From contig CAYFXE010000004.1 in assembly GCA_964347035.1 (NCBI GenBank), forward strand, positions 51,936 through 115,935: a DNA stretch of 64,000 bases, written 5' to 3'. The position numbers and the translations under genes were made by a program. Source of the DNA: CAYFXE01 sp964347035. GTDB taxonomy: Bacteria; Acidobacteriota; Aminicenantia; Aminicenantales; Aminicenantaceae. The notes below the pieces were generated by a model that did no database searches, had not been told where the DNA came from, and worked only from the letters and a program-made list of their open reading frames with translations. This document shows positions 8,184-15,666 of the stretch, piece by piece. Positions within the stretch are counted from its first letter, which is position 1. Every line of letters starts with the position of its first letter.

Positions 8184-8453
8184 ATGATTAAGAATGATAT
8201 CGCCCTTGCAATCGAAGAACAATCGGAATTCAACAGGGCTACATCATTGTTAATCGTAGAAAAAACTCTTACTTCTTTAAAAAAAGCCCTTCTCAGTGGA
8301 GAAAAAATCGAAATCCGTGGATTTGCCAGCTTCAAAGTCGTTCCTAAGAAAACAGGCTACGGCAGGGATATCCGTCGCAAAAAACAGATTGAGATAAAAA
8401 AGGGGAAAAGGATCAAATTCAGGCCTGGTCAGGATTTAAAAAATATCAAATAA
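8184..8453 (+). CDS. HU/IHF-family DNA-binding protein
   Basis: An 89-residue protein with the HU fold: N-terminal dimerisation helices (IKNDIALAIEE), the KIEIRGFASFKV turn before the DNA-binding beta arm, a basic arm (GYGRDIRRKKQ) and a C-terminal KFRPGQDLKN. It would bend and compact DNA. An upstream ATG at 8160 is in frame, but the AAGGAG at 8172-8177 sits 6 nt before the ATG at 8184 and decides the start. The canonical arm-tip proline (RNP) is not seen, so its DNA preference may differ. It is transcribed with the next gene, 25 bp away. Confidence 0.9.
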   Translation: MIKNDIALAIEEQSEFNRATSLLIVEKTLTSLKKALLSGEKIEIRGFASFKVVPKKTGYGRDIRRKKQIEIKKGKRIKFRPGQDLKNIK

Positions 8454-8478
8454 AATAAAACCCATCTCACCTCAAGGA

Positions 8479-9384
8479 TTGAAAACCCAATCCCTCCGAT
8501 CAAGGGAGAGTAAAGTCAAGATTTCCCATTTCGCGCGTCCCTTCTCACCCGAGGATAACTTTCAGGCCTTCCTGAAAAGCCTCCCCGATATCTTGGCTGC
8601 AAGAGATTTTAAAACATTCGTCTCTTTGATCAAAAATGCCAAAAAAAAGAATAGAGCCATTCTCTTTGCCTTGGGTGCTCACGTGATTAAGGTCGGACTC
8701 AGCCCCATCATCATCGATTTGATGGAAGAAGGGTGGGTGACCGCTTTGGCTCTAAACGGCGCTGGAATCATTCATGACTTCGAGATTGCTTTTGCCGGCC
8801 ATACATCTGAGGAAGTGGCATCTCAGATCAAACAGGGACAGTTCGGGGTGGCCAAGGAAACAGGAGAAATGCTCAACAAGGCTGTAAATCTGGGTAAAAA
8901 GAAAGGACTCGGTTTGGGGGAGTCGATCGGAAAAATGATGATCGAGGCTGACTTACAGCACAAAGAGTCGAGCCTTCTCTGGACAGCCGAGAGACTAAAC
9001 ATTCCTGTCACTGTCCATGTTGCTGTCGGGACAGACATCATCCACATTCATCCCAGTGTAAGCGGAGAGGCTATCGGAAAGTTAAGCCTGCATGATTTTT
9101 TTCTCTTCTGTTCCTTATTAAAGAATCTCGAGGGTGGGGGGATTTTTCTCAACATTGGATCAGCTGTCATCTTGCCCGAAGTCTTCCTTAAGGCCGTGTC
9201 CTTAGTCAGGAATAAAGGCTATAAGCTCGAGGCTTTCTCCACAGCCGTTTTCGATTTCATCCACCATTATCGGCCCGACCAAAACGTTGTGAAAAGGCCT
9301 CTGTCTAAGAAGGGCAGGGGATTCTATTTTATCGGGCATCACGAGTTCATGGTGCCCCTTTTGGCAGCTTCACTAAAAACCTGA
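8479..9384 (+). CDS. Conserved protein resembling deoxyhypusine synthase (DHS-like fold)
   Basis: A 301-residue soluble protein. Several blocks recall the deoxyhypusine/homospermidine synthase NAD-binding fold: LFALGAHVIKVGLSP, LNGAGIIHDFEIA, ERLNIPVTVHVAVGTDIIH and GGIFLNIGSAVILPE. I recognise the overall pattern from bacterial conserved proteins but cannot assign a substrate, and bacteria generally lack eIF5A, so true deoxyhypusine synthesis is unlikely. The start is a TTG with AAGGA only 1 nt upstream; an in-frame stop at 8437-8439 rules out a much earlier start. It follows the HU gene and converges on coaE. Confidence 0.6.
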   Translation: MKTQSLRSRESKVKISHFARPFSPEDNFQAFLKSLPDILAARDFKTFVSLIKNAKKKNRAILFALGAHVIKVGLSPIIIDLMEEGWVTALALNGAGIIHDFEIAFAGHTSEEVASQIKQGQFGVAKETGEMLNKAVNLGKKKGLGLGESIGKMMIEADLQHKESSLLWTAERLNIPVTVHVAVGTDIIHIHPSVSGEAIGKLSLHDFFLFCSLLKNLEGGGIFLNIGSAVILPEVFLKAVSLVRNKGYKLEAFSTAVFDFIHHYRPDQNVVKRPLSKKGRGFYFIGHHEFMVPLLAASLKT

Positions 9385-9388
9385 TACC

Positions 9389-9470
9389 AAAAAAATAGGA
9401 GGGGCTTCGTTCGAGGACGATTGCCCCTAATCGGCAACCTTTGCTCAAGCCCCGACTCAGAATCTTTTTT
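9389..9470. terminator. Bidirectional intrinsic terminator between the DHS-like gene and coaE
   Basis: GGGGCTT (9401-9407) pairs with AAGCCCC (9447-9453), with an alternative inner pairing AGGGGC/GCCCCT (9400-9405/9423-9428). On the minus strand the stem is followed within 5 nt by seven Ts (9389-9395 complement). On the plus strand seven Ts lie at 9464-9470, inside the end of coaE. The convergent genes can share it. Confidence 0.6.
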
Positions 9471-10083
9471 TCTGCTTTAACTCATAATCCAATATCAGAT
9501 TTCTGAAGATTCTTTCTGTCTGTTCCACAGTCTCTTCGAGCGTCCCAGATGAATCGATAATATAATCGGCGTATTTTGTTTTCTCCTCTGGGGTCATCTG
9601 GGCATGGATTCTTCGGAGGGCCTGCTTGCGTGAGATGCTGTCTCTTTCCATCAGTCTTCTAATCTGAATCTCAGGCTGGCAGAAGACGACGACAACCTTG
9701 TCAAAAAATGCTACAAAACCTGCTTCTAAGGTTAAGGCCGCTTCCGAAATGAATATCTTATATTGTCCCTCCTCTCTCAGCCGCCGAATCACATCTTTTT
9801 TCTTTTTCATCACCAGAGGATGGATGAGGCTGTTGAGAAATCCTCTCTCTTCCTGATTGGAGAAGACAATGGCTCCCAGTTTGGGGCGGTTGATGCTTCC
9901 ATCTCTATTCAGGATTTCTTCTCCAAAGTGATCCACGATCTTCTTCCAGGCAGGTGTTCCAGGCTCCATCAGTCGATGAGCCACCTCATCCGCATGATGG
10001 ATATAGCAACCAAGGTTTTGAAACACACCCGCGACAACCGATTTCCCGGTGGCTATTCCACCCGTGAGAGAAACTAAAAGCAT
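9457..10083 (-). CDS. coaE: Dephospho-CoA kinase
   Basis: A 208-residue protein, the usual CoaE length. The P-loop GGIATGKS lies at residues 7-14. The CoA-binding region has HADEVAHRLMEPGTPAW, and the NRPKLGAIVF and LNSLIHPLV blocks are typical. A lid helix (RRLMERDSISRKQALRRI) closes over ATP. It phosphorylates the ribose 3'-OH of dephospho-CoA, the last step of CoA synthesis. Single gene, terminated by a hairpin shared with the opposing gene. Its own promoter ends 17 nt before the ATG, and no clear ribosome-binding site is seen. Confidence 0.95.
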   Translation of the reverse strand: MLLVSLTGGIATGKSVVAGVFQNLGCYIHHADEVAHRLMEPGTPAWKKIVDHFGEEILNRDGSINRPKLGAIVFSNQEERGFLNSLIHPLVMKKKKDVIRRLREEGQYKIFISEAALTLEAGFVAFFDKVVVVFCQPEIQIRRLMERDSISRKQALRRIHAQMTPEEKTKYADYIIDSSGTLEETVEQTERIFRNLILDYELKQKKRF

Positions 10084-10100
10084 CGAAAAAATCCACGCGT

Positions 10101-10129
10101 ATTTTATAAAATTTCTCTCGGGGAATCAA
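10101..10129 (-). promoter_or_regulatory. Promoter of coaE
   Basis: Minus-strand TTGATT (10129-10124), a 17-bp spacer and TAAAAT (10106-10101). The -10 ends 17 nt from the coaE ATG, predicting a leader of about 10 nt. Confidence 0.55.
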
Positions 10130-10192
10130 AAGAAGATAAGGGAGATCATATGGAGGGCTTGGTTGATTTCAGGATGACCTGTGAAGTTCTGG

Positions 10193-10618
10193 CTAATCTG
10201 AGATGAATTCGAATCTCTTCCGGAAGCGGAGGGCAACACCTTGTTTCTTCCGTTTCTTACTGGCCTTTTCCAGTCGGATAGTCAATCCCCCCAGCGAAAG
10301 TTTTAACCTTTTCCCTTCGCTTAATTCCGTAGGCACATCGATAACGAGGTTAAGCTTCGAACCAACAATCACTCCTGAATCGAGACAAAAATAGGCCCCG
10401 CCGGAGCTGATGTTCTCCAGGACCACGCTCTCCTTGAATTTTTCTCCTGTCGGTAAATTTCCCTCTACTACGGCTGAGAGAGGAAGTTCAAATCTCCATT
10501 CTTTTCTTCTGTCGACCGTAACGTCGGAGGAAGAAGGTTTTTTCTTCTTTATCCTCTTGGTTTTCGTCTTCTTGGTTTGAGATGTTTTTTTTTCCATTTT
10601 TACCTCATGGTTCATCAA
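10193..10618 (-). CDS. PilZ-domain protein (canonical c-di-GMP motif)
   Basis: A 141-residue protein with a poly-basic Lys/Thr-rich tail of about 35 residues and then a PilZ domain. Both c-di-GMP-binding motifs are present: RKEWR (RxxxR) just before the first strand and NISSGG (N/DxSxxG) about 35 residues later. A strand-rich C-terminal half follows (KLNLVIDVP, KLSLGGLTIRLE). It probably acts as a c-di-GMP receptor in the cytoplasm. It starts 2 bp after the stop of the LuxR-type gene, so the two are cotranscribed. It is the only one of three neighbouring paralogues with intact ligand motifs. Confidence 0.85.
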   Translation of the reverse strand: MMNHEVKMEKKTSQTKKTKTKRIKKKKPSSSDVTVDRRKEWRFELPLSAVVEGNLPTGEKFKESVVLENISSGGAYFCLDSGVIVGSKLNLVIDVPTELSEGKRLKLSLGGLTIRLEKASKKRKKQGVALRFRKRFEFISD

Positions 10619-10620
10619 GC

Positions 10621-11322
10621 CTAGAACAGGGCAGAATTTATGGCGTAAAGAGCGAGCTGGAGGCGGCTGTGTGTGTCCAATTTGGCATAGATACTTTTGA
10701 TATGAGACCTGACTGTGTTTTTGCTGATAAACAGGGCCTCTGCGATTTCATCGTTGCTTTTGCCTTGGCCGATGAGTCTGAGGACCTGGAATTCCGTAGG
10801 AGTGAGCTGATCGAGTGTTTTCTCCTTGAGATCCTTACCGACGACAGAGATAATCCGATCCATGATGCTGCTCATTTTGTCCCGGGGCAACCAGATTTCT
10901 CCTTTATGGATGACGCGGATCGCATCTGGCAATTCACTCCCGGAGGCATTCAGGTCAAAATATCCTCTCACACCGACGTTCATTAAGCTAACGATTTCTT
11001 CATGGGAGGGAATATTCCCAAGAAGAAGCAACTGTGACTTGGCTCTTCCCTCTGAAATTTCTTTGATCGCTTTGCAGATCTCACGGATATTCGGGAGAGG
11101 TTCAGAATTGGCAAAGAGAATCACATTAGGCTCTAAACTTTTGATCGACTCCAAGAAGGATTCTATCGTGGTCTTCTCGATGTTGCTGATTTCTATTTCT
11201 TTAGCAGCTTCTAGAGATCTCATAATTCCTGAAAGGATCAAATCCGAGGGACAGTAGATGAGGATGCTAATCCTCTTTCCCTCGGGTTTCTTATCCTCAG
11301 ATGCTTGGGTTTTTTTTGCCAT
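10621..11322 (-). CDS. LuxR/NarL-type response regulator with atypical receiver
   Basis: A 233-residue protein. It has a Lys-rich leader (about 1-16), a receiver-like domain (about 17-145) and a LuxR-type HTH (about 165-230; LTPTEFQVLRLIGQGKSNDEIAEALFIS and NTVRSHIKSIYAKLD, split here). In the receiver, the position of the phospho-acceptor Asp (usually VVLLDxxMP) reads VILFANSEP, so the Asp is replaced by Ala. The other acidic residues are also not obvious. It is therefore unlikely to be switched by phosphorylation. It lies upstream of, and is coupled to, the PilZ gene at 10193-10618. The DNA-binding role is secure; its targets are unknown. Confidence 0.88.
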   Translation of the reverse strand: MAKKTQASEDKKPEGKRISILIYCPSDLILSGIMRSLEAAKEIEISNIEKTTIESFLESIKSLEPNVILFANSEPLPNIREICKAIKEISEGRAKSQLLLLGNIPSHEEIVSLMNVGVRGYFDLNASGSELPDAIRVIHKGEIWLPRDKMSSIMDRIISVVGKDLKEKTLDQLTPTEFQVLRLIGQGKSNDEIAEALFISKNTVRSHIKSIYAKLDTHSRLQLALYAINSALF

Positions 11323-11387
11323 TGTGGATACTTTCTTACCCCTTAAAAGTTTTGATTGATAATCATGACGTCTCTAATTTTTTGCAT

Positions 11388-11416
11388 ATGTTATAAAACT
11401 AATTAATCATTGTCAA
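11388..11416 (-). promoter_or_regulatory. Possible promoter of the LuxR-PilZ operon
   Basis: Minus-strand TTGACA (11416-11411), a 17-bp spacer and TAACAT (11393-11388), or alternatively TATAAC with a 15-bp spacer. It lies about 70 bp upstream of the LuxR ATG. Confidence 0.4.
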
Positions 11417-11451
11417 GTCACGAAGGTCATGGTACACATATCCTTTTCAAT

Positions 11452-11482
11452 GACTATAGACATTTCACTAGGGTTTATAGTC
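11452..11482. repeat. Inverted repeat GACTATA...TATAGTC
   Basis: A perfect 7-bp stem (11452-11458 with 11476-11482) around a 17-nt loop, followed on the plus strand by seven Ts. No plus-strand gene ends here, so it may be an operator upstream of the LuxR-PilZ operon. A similar AGACTAT/ATAGTCT palindrome lies at 60390-60413 upstream of nadC. Confidence 0.4.
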
Positions 11483-11605
11483 TTTTTTTAATGGGTGTTA
11501 AAAGAGATAAGGGAACAAGATTCAAAACATGCGAAATTAACCGAGGCGATAAAATCAAAAAATTTAAGGGGGGATAAGGAAACAAAAAAAAACAAAGGTG
11601 GGTAT

Positions 11606-11983
11606 CTATTTAGGCCATGAATTGATTTTAAAGTTGTTATCCAGCTCTATAATAATCATCTGTTTTTTTCTATTGTTTAATTCGGCTCTGACATAACTCA
11701 CTTTTCCCATAAGAAGCATCCTGAGGTGGTTCTCCAAAATAAGCGTTTTCGGAATATCCAAGTACAACTGAAGTCGAGAGCCGATCGTCACGCCTGAATT
11801 GAGAGAAAAAGTAGCCTCCTGTGAGCTGATGGAGACAAGTTCGGTTTGCTCTTGGAACATATTTCCGTAGGCATCAATCCCCCTGACCAACGTTGGGAGA
11901 GAGAGCCGAAAGCTTCGCTCTCTCTTCACTGCTTTGGGGGTATCTTGGATGGAGGATTTATGCACGAATCTTGACTGTCTCAT
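11606..11983 (-). CDS. PilZ-like protein with degenerate ligand motifs (paralogue 2)
   Basis: A 125-residue protein aligning along its length with the neighbouring PilZ protein: FRLSLPTLVRG, the ELVSISSQEATF block, GSRLQLYLDIPK and the terminal IIIELDNNF. The RxxxR motif reads ERSFR (first Arg lost), and N/DxSxxG reads SISSQE (no Asn/Asp, no Gly). It probably does not bind c-di-GMP in the usual way. It could be a dimerisation partner or antagonist, as with other non-binding PilZ proteins; that is inference. No partner gene is immediately adjacent. Confidence 0.65.
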   Translation of the reverse strand: MRQSRFVHKSSIQDTPKAVKRERSFRLSLPTLVRGIDAYGNMFQEQTELVSISSQEATFSLNSGVTIGSRLQLYLDIPKTLILENHLRMLLMGKVSYVRAELNNRKKQMIIIELDNNFKINSWPK

Positions 11984-12172
11984 CTTAGGCGCATTGTGCC
12001 AAAGCGAAAAGAGCCATTCAATCGCTCTTTGGGATGATTCCTAGGGTGAATTTTGCTTGATTTTTATCATCTAAACTGGTTAAAAAGGTGACTAATTGCG
12101 TAAAGATTATCTCTATCTTGAGGGTAAGGAAGAGGTCATCTTGGAGTAATCCTTGAAAACATAATCACCGTC

Positions 12173-12535
12173 TCATTTTACATTTTCCCTGATGACGTAC
12201 TTTCTGTCGAATTGAAGAGATATGCGCTCCTTGCCATTTTTGCCGTTGGTTGCCTCGACAAAAGCGACCTTTCCCTTTATGATGAGTTGAAGATCCTTAT
12301 CATCGGAAAGGTTTTGAGGGAGATCGATGATGAGTTTTAATTCGTGTCCCACAGAAACTGAATTCATCAACCAGAATGAGGAGCCTTGGTAACTGATATA
12401 AGATAAAGTGGTCTTTTCTCGGAATCCCTTCCCGCTCAAGTTTCTCCCCTCCACCAAGGCCGGGAGAGGAAGCTTGAATCCCTTTCCTGATGTCTTATGA
12501 TTGTTCAGGTCATCGAGAGATAATTTTTCGAACAT
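12173..12535 (-). CDS. PilZ-like protein with degenerate ligand motifs (paralogue 3)
   Basis: A 120-residue protein sharing the same frame of blocks with its two neighbours: FKLPLPALVEG, TTLSYISYQGSSF, HELKLIIDLPQ and ISLQFDRKY. The RxxxR position reads SGKGFK, with no Arg, and N/DxSxxG reads YISYQG, lacking the acidic or amide residue. An AAGGAAG ribosome-binding site precedes the ATG. Likely a non-canonical PilZ fold; function unknown. It forms a tandem paralogue series with 11606-11983 and 10193-10618. Confidence 0.65.
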   Translation of the reverse strand: MFEKLSLDDLNNHKTSGKGFKLPLPALVEGRNLSGKGFREKTTLSYISYQGSSFWLMNSVSVGHELKLIIDLPQNLSDDKDLQLIIKGKVAFVEATNGKNGKERISLQFDRKYVIRENVK

Positions 12536-12667
12536 GAAAGCTTCCTTTTCCTTATTTCGAGTATAAAATCACATGTTTCTCAAGAGTGGTCAATCACCTT
12601 TTCGGATGAATTCAGGGGTGAATTTCCTGTTTTTTGGGTTACCCTGGATTTTCGCCTGCTCCTTCCT

Positions 12668-12696
12668 TGACAAAAAATCAGGCGGTATATAGAATG
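12668..12696 (+). promoter_or_regulatory. Promoter of proS
   Basis: TTGACA (12668-12673), a 17-bp spacer and TAGAAT (12691-12696). The in-frame ATG at 12694 falls inside this -10 box, so it cannot be transcribed from here. The next ATG at 12724 is 27 nt downstream and is the better start. Confidence 0.7.
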
Positions 12697-12723
12697 TCCG
12701 AGAATCTGAAAAACAGAGAGCGG

Positions 12724-14175
12724 ATGGAAGAAGAACGTTTTGTCACCAAACTCACCCCAAAGAGCATTGATTTTTCAAAGTGGTATATCGAACTCATCCA
12801 GAAAGCTGAGCTAGCCGACTATGCCCCGATGAAGGGGATGATGATCATAAGACCCTATGGTTATGCGATTTGGGAAAACATTCAACGGCTCCTAGATCTG
12901 AGAATCAAACAGACTGGTCATACCAACGCCTACTTTCCTCTCTTCATTCCAGAGAGTTTTCTGAAAAAAGAAACCGAGCATCTGGAGGGATTTTCTCCTG
13001 AAGTCGCCTGGGTCACGCATGGAGGAAGAGACGAGCTGGAGGAAAGATTAGCGGTGCGGCCGACTTCAGAAGCCATCATCGGCAATATGTACGCCAAGTG
13101 GATTAACTCTTGGCGAGACTTGCCAGTTTTGATAAACCAATGGGCCAACATAGTCCGCTGGGAAAAAGTCACCCGCCCTTTCTTGAGAACGACGGAATTC
13201 CTGTGGCAGGAGGGGCACACAGCCCACGAAACAGAAGCAGACGCTCAAAAAGAGACGCTCATGATACTCTCCCTGTATAAGGAATTCGTCGAGACAGAAC
13301 TCGCTATTCCGGTTATCGCTGGCAAAAAATCGAAAAAAGAGAAATTCGCCGGAGCCCTCGAAACCTATGCTATAGAGGCATTGATGGGAGATGGCAAGGC
13401 CCTCCAAATGGGGACGTCCCATAATCTCGGACAACAGTTCTCAAAGGTGTTCAACATCCGGTTCGAGGATCGGAGCCAGAAACTTCAGCATGTCTGGCAG
13501 ACTTCATGGGGTGTTTCGACTCGTCTTGTCGGATCCATCATCATGGCCCACGGGGATAATTCGGGTTTGGTCTTTCCTCCACAGATTGCCCCTGTTCAAG
13601 TGATTATTATTCCAATCTCAGTCGGGAATTGGCGGCAAGAAGTGCTTCCTGTCACCCAGACCATCAAAGACCGACTCGAAAAAAAAGGTGTGAGAGTCAA
13701 GCTTGATGATAGAGCTGAATTCACCCCTGGCTGGAAATTCTCGGAATGGGAGATGAGAGGCGTCCCTTTGAGGATTGAAATCGGCCCTCGCGACATCAAA
13801 AACAACCAAGTCCTTTTCGTGCGAAGAGACACGATGGACAGGGAGGCAATACCGATCAATGGTCTCGAAGAAGGGGTGAGGACAAGGCTCGATATTATCC
13901 AGAAAAACATTTTTGAAAAGGCTCTGAAATTCCAGGAAGAAAACACCCACCAAATTCAAACCTACGAGGAATTTAAGGACATCATAGAGTCAAAAAAAGG
14001 ATTTATTAAAACCTTTTGGTGCGGGAGCGAGGCGTGCGAGGAAAAGATCAAGGATGAGACCTTGGCCACTATCAGGGTCATCGTTTTGAAGGAAGATCAA
14101 ACAGATGCCACGGGAAAGTGTATTCTCTGCACGAAGGAAGCTACGAATTTTGTCTATTTCGCCAGAGCGTATTAA
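12724..14175 (+). CDS. proS: Prolyl-tRNA synthetase, archaeal/eukaryotic type (ProS type 3)
   Basis: About 483 residues from the ATG at 12724. It is the short class II ProRS without the bacterial editing insertion. Motif 2 and its surroundings are clear (RPFLRTTEFLWQEGHTAH), as are the PTSEAIIG loop and motif 3 region (HGDNSGLVFPP). An anticodon-binding domain follows, then the C-terminal Cys-rich zinc-type module (CGSEACEE and CILC) ending in the FARAY tail. It closely resembles the Thermus/archaeal form. It charges tRNA-Pro. Longer frames start at ATG 12694 or TTG 12634, but the promoter position argues for 12724. Confidence 0.93.
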   Translation: MEEERFVTKLTPKSIDFSKWYIELIQKAELADYAPMKGMMIIRPYGYAIWENIQRLLDLRIKQTGHTNAYFPLFIPESFLKKETEHLEGFSPEVAWVTHGGRDELEERLAVRPTSEAIIGNMYAKWINSWRDLPVLINQWANIVRWEKVTRPFLRTTEFLWQEGHTAHETEADAQKETLMILSLYKEFVETELAIPVIAGKKSKKEKFAGALETYAIEALMGDGKALQMGTSHNLGQQFSKVFNIRFEDRSQKLQHVWQTSWGVSTRLVGSIIMAHGDNSGLVFPPQIAPVQVIIIPISVGNWRQEVLPVTQTIKDRLEKKGVRVKLDDRAEFTPGWKFSEWEMRGVPLRIEIGPRDIKNNQVLFVRRDTMDREAIPINGLEEGVRTRLDIIQKNIFEKALKFQEENTHQIQTYEEFKDIIESKKGFIKTFWCGSEACEEKIKDETLATIRVIVLKEDQTDATGKCILCTKEATNFVYFARAY

Positions 14176-14217
14176 ACTTCTGCTAGAGACGGCACGCTCT
14201 TCAACAGGCAATAGGGG

Positions 14218-14850
14218 ATGAAAAAGAATTTCGATAAAGAAAGAGAGCGAATGGTCAAGTCTCAGATAGAAGCACGGGGTGTGAAGGATCAAAGAGTTCT
14301 TGAAGTGATGAGAAAAGTCCCAAGACATGCGTTCGTCTCCGAAACCCTAAAATCCTATGCCTACAATGACGAACCGCTTCCTATTGGGGAAGGGCAGACG
14401 ATCTCCCAACCGTATATCGTGGCCTACATGACAGAAATACTTCATCTGAAAGAAGACGAGAAAGTGCTGGAAGTGGGAACAGGATCTGGCTATCAATCGG
14501 CCATCTTAGCCGAAATCGCTCGAGAGGTCTACACCATCGAAATCATCGAGAGCCTCTCTCTCAGAGCCCAGAAGGTTCTCGAACAACAAGGTTATAAAAA
14601 TATCTTTTTTAAGATCGGCGATGGCTCTCACGGTTGGGAAGAACATGCCCCCTATGATGCCATCATGGTTACGGCGGCTCCAGAATCAGTGCCGAAGCAA
14701 CTCCAAGAACAACTGGAACTCTCAGGCCGGATGATCATCCCGGTTGGAGAGGCCTTCCAAGAGCTGGTTCTCATCATCCGAGGAAAGAAAAAATATAAAC
14801 AGAAAAGGCTCCTGCCAGTCCGTTTTGTTCCGCTGATATCTGAGCATTAA
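14218..14850 (+). CDS. pcm: Protein-L-isoaspartate O-methyltransferase
   Basis: A 210-residue protein, normal for bacterial PCMT. It carries the PCMT signature (VPRHAFVSETL, then EGQTISQPYIVAYM), the SAM-binding motif I VLEVGTGSGYQSAIL and a post-motif TAAPESVPKQL. It methylates L-isoaspartyl residues to start repair of aged proteins in the cytosol. It lies 42 bp after proS on the same strand, and DUF192 begins at the very next base after its stop, so proS-pcm-DUF192 is probably one operon. Confidence 0.95.
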   Translation: MKKNFDKERERMVKSQIEARGVKDQRVLEVMRKVPRHAFVSETLKSYAYNDEPLPIGEGQTISQPYIVAYMTEILHLKEDEKVLEVGTGSGYQSAILAEIAREVYTIEIIESLSLRAQKVLEQQGYKNIFFKIGDGSHGWEEHAPYDAIMVTAAPESVPKQLQEQLELSGRMIIPVGEAFQELVLIIRGKKKYKQKRLLPVRFVPLISEH

Positions 14851-15363
14851 ATGTTTGGAAAAACGCAAAAACACAATGTCAATCCCCTTTTTTCCGCAAC
14901 GGAAAAATTACAACCTCACTTGCTCGTCTTGTTGGTTGTTTTTTGTCTTTTTTGCCTTTTGGAAGCGAGAGAGACTCAGTTTGTTAAGGTTTTTTTTCCG
15001 GACGGATCTTCCGTCACTGCTGAATTGGCAGAGACACCCGAGCAACGGCAACTGGGGCTGATGTTCCGGATAGGAATCAACCCGGATCAAGGTATGCTTC
15101 TTGTCTTCGAGGAAGAAAATTTTTTCGCCATCTGGATGAAAAACATGAATTTTTCTCTCGATATTCTCTGGTTAGACCAGGAAAAAAGGATCGTCCATAT
15201 CGAATGTGATGTCCCGCCCTGCCAAGACGACCCTTGTCCGTCCTATTCCCCTCAGATTCCAGCCATGTATGTCTTAGAGCTCAAGGCAGGAAACGTGAGA
15301 GATCATGGATTGAAGCTTTATGACAGGCTTGAGTTCATTCTCTCGGATAGGACCAGACCTTAA
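14851..15363 (+). CDS. DUF192 family exported protein
   Basis: A 170-residue protein with an uncleaved or cleavable N-terminal hydrophobic segment (about residues 22-38, LLVLLVVFCLFCLL) and then a DUF192 domain: AELAETPEQRQLGLMFR, MLLVFEEENFFAIWMKNM, SLDILWLDQEKRIVHI and YVLELKAGNVRDHGL. DUF192 proteins are small beta-rich extracytoplasmic proteins of unknown role. The ATG directly abuts the pcm stop. The Cys pair in DVPPCQDDPCPSY is typical of the family. Confidence 0.85.
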   Translation: MFGKTQKHNVNPLFSATEKLQPHLLVLLVVFCLFCLLEARETQFVKVFFPDGSSVTAELAETPEQRQLGLMFRIGINPDQGMLLVFEEENFFAIWMKNMNFSLDILWLDQEKRIVHIECDVPPCQDDPCPSYSPQIPAMYVLELKAGNVRDHGLKLYDRLEFILSDRTRP

Positions 15364-15448
15364 TAATCTGATTCACTTTTTTCAAAAACGATATCCAAAA
15401 TCAATGATATTCTTAAGTTCATTTGCCACATTTTGAAAAGCGGATTTT

Positions 15449-15656
15449 TCATAGAATTTGTTCGCCTCCCTTGTGGAATATTTGATCCATAAATCTAACC
15501 ATACGACGACCATAATCAATTTGTGAATGGTATTTCATAACTTCTTCTTCAGTAAGTTCACCTAATGCTAATTTTATCGCTAAATATGGAGCAATTAGTT
15601 CTTTTTGGTAAATAAAGGTAGAAACTCTTGGATTTATTTCTATCAACCTATCTTCG
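15449..15656 (-). CDS. C-terminal fragment of an ATP-grasp / carbamoyl-phosphate-synthase-like protein (cut by assembly gap)
   Basis: From the gap edge to the TGA at 15449, about 68 residues: RLIEINPRVSTFIYQ, the GELTEEEVMKY helix and GRRMVRFMDQIF. The EINPRVS block is the ATP-grasp metal-binding signature of carbamoyl-phosphate synthase large subunits and related ATP-grasp enzymes. It does not belong to lpxB although it reads in one frame with it through the Ns. The stretch is more AT-rich than its neighbours, so it may come from a different genomic context. The rest of the gene is missing. Confidence 0.7.
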
Positions 15657-15666
15657 NNNNNNNNNN
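15657..15666. other. Scaffold gap (10 N) between two contigs
   Basis: Ten Ns, a placeholder rather than a measured length. They join the 3'-truncated lpxB to a fragment of an unrelated ATP-grasp gene and create an artificial open frame. Confidence 0.95.

Noticed and set aside
11452..11489. Rho-independent terminator
   Set aside because: The stem plus T-run is oriented on the plus strand, where no gene ends; kept only as an inverted repeat.
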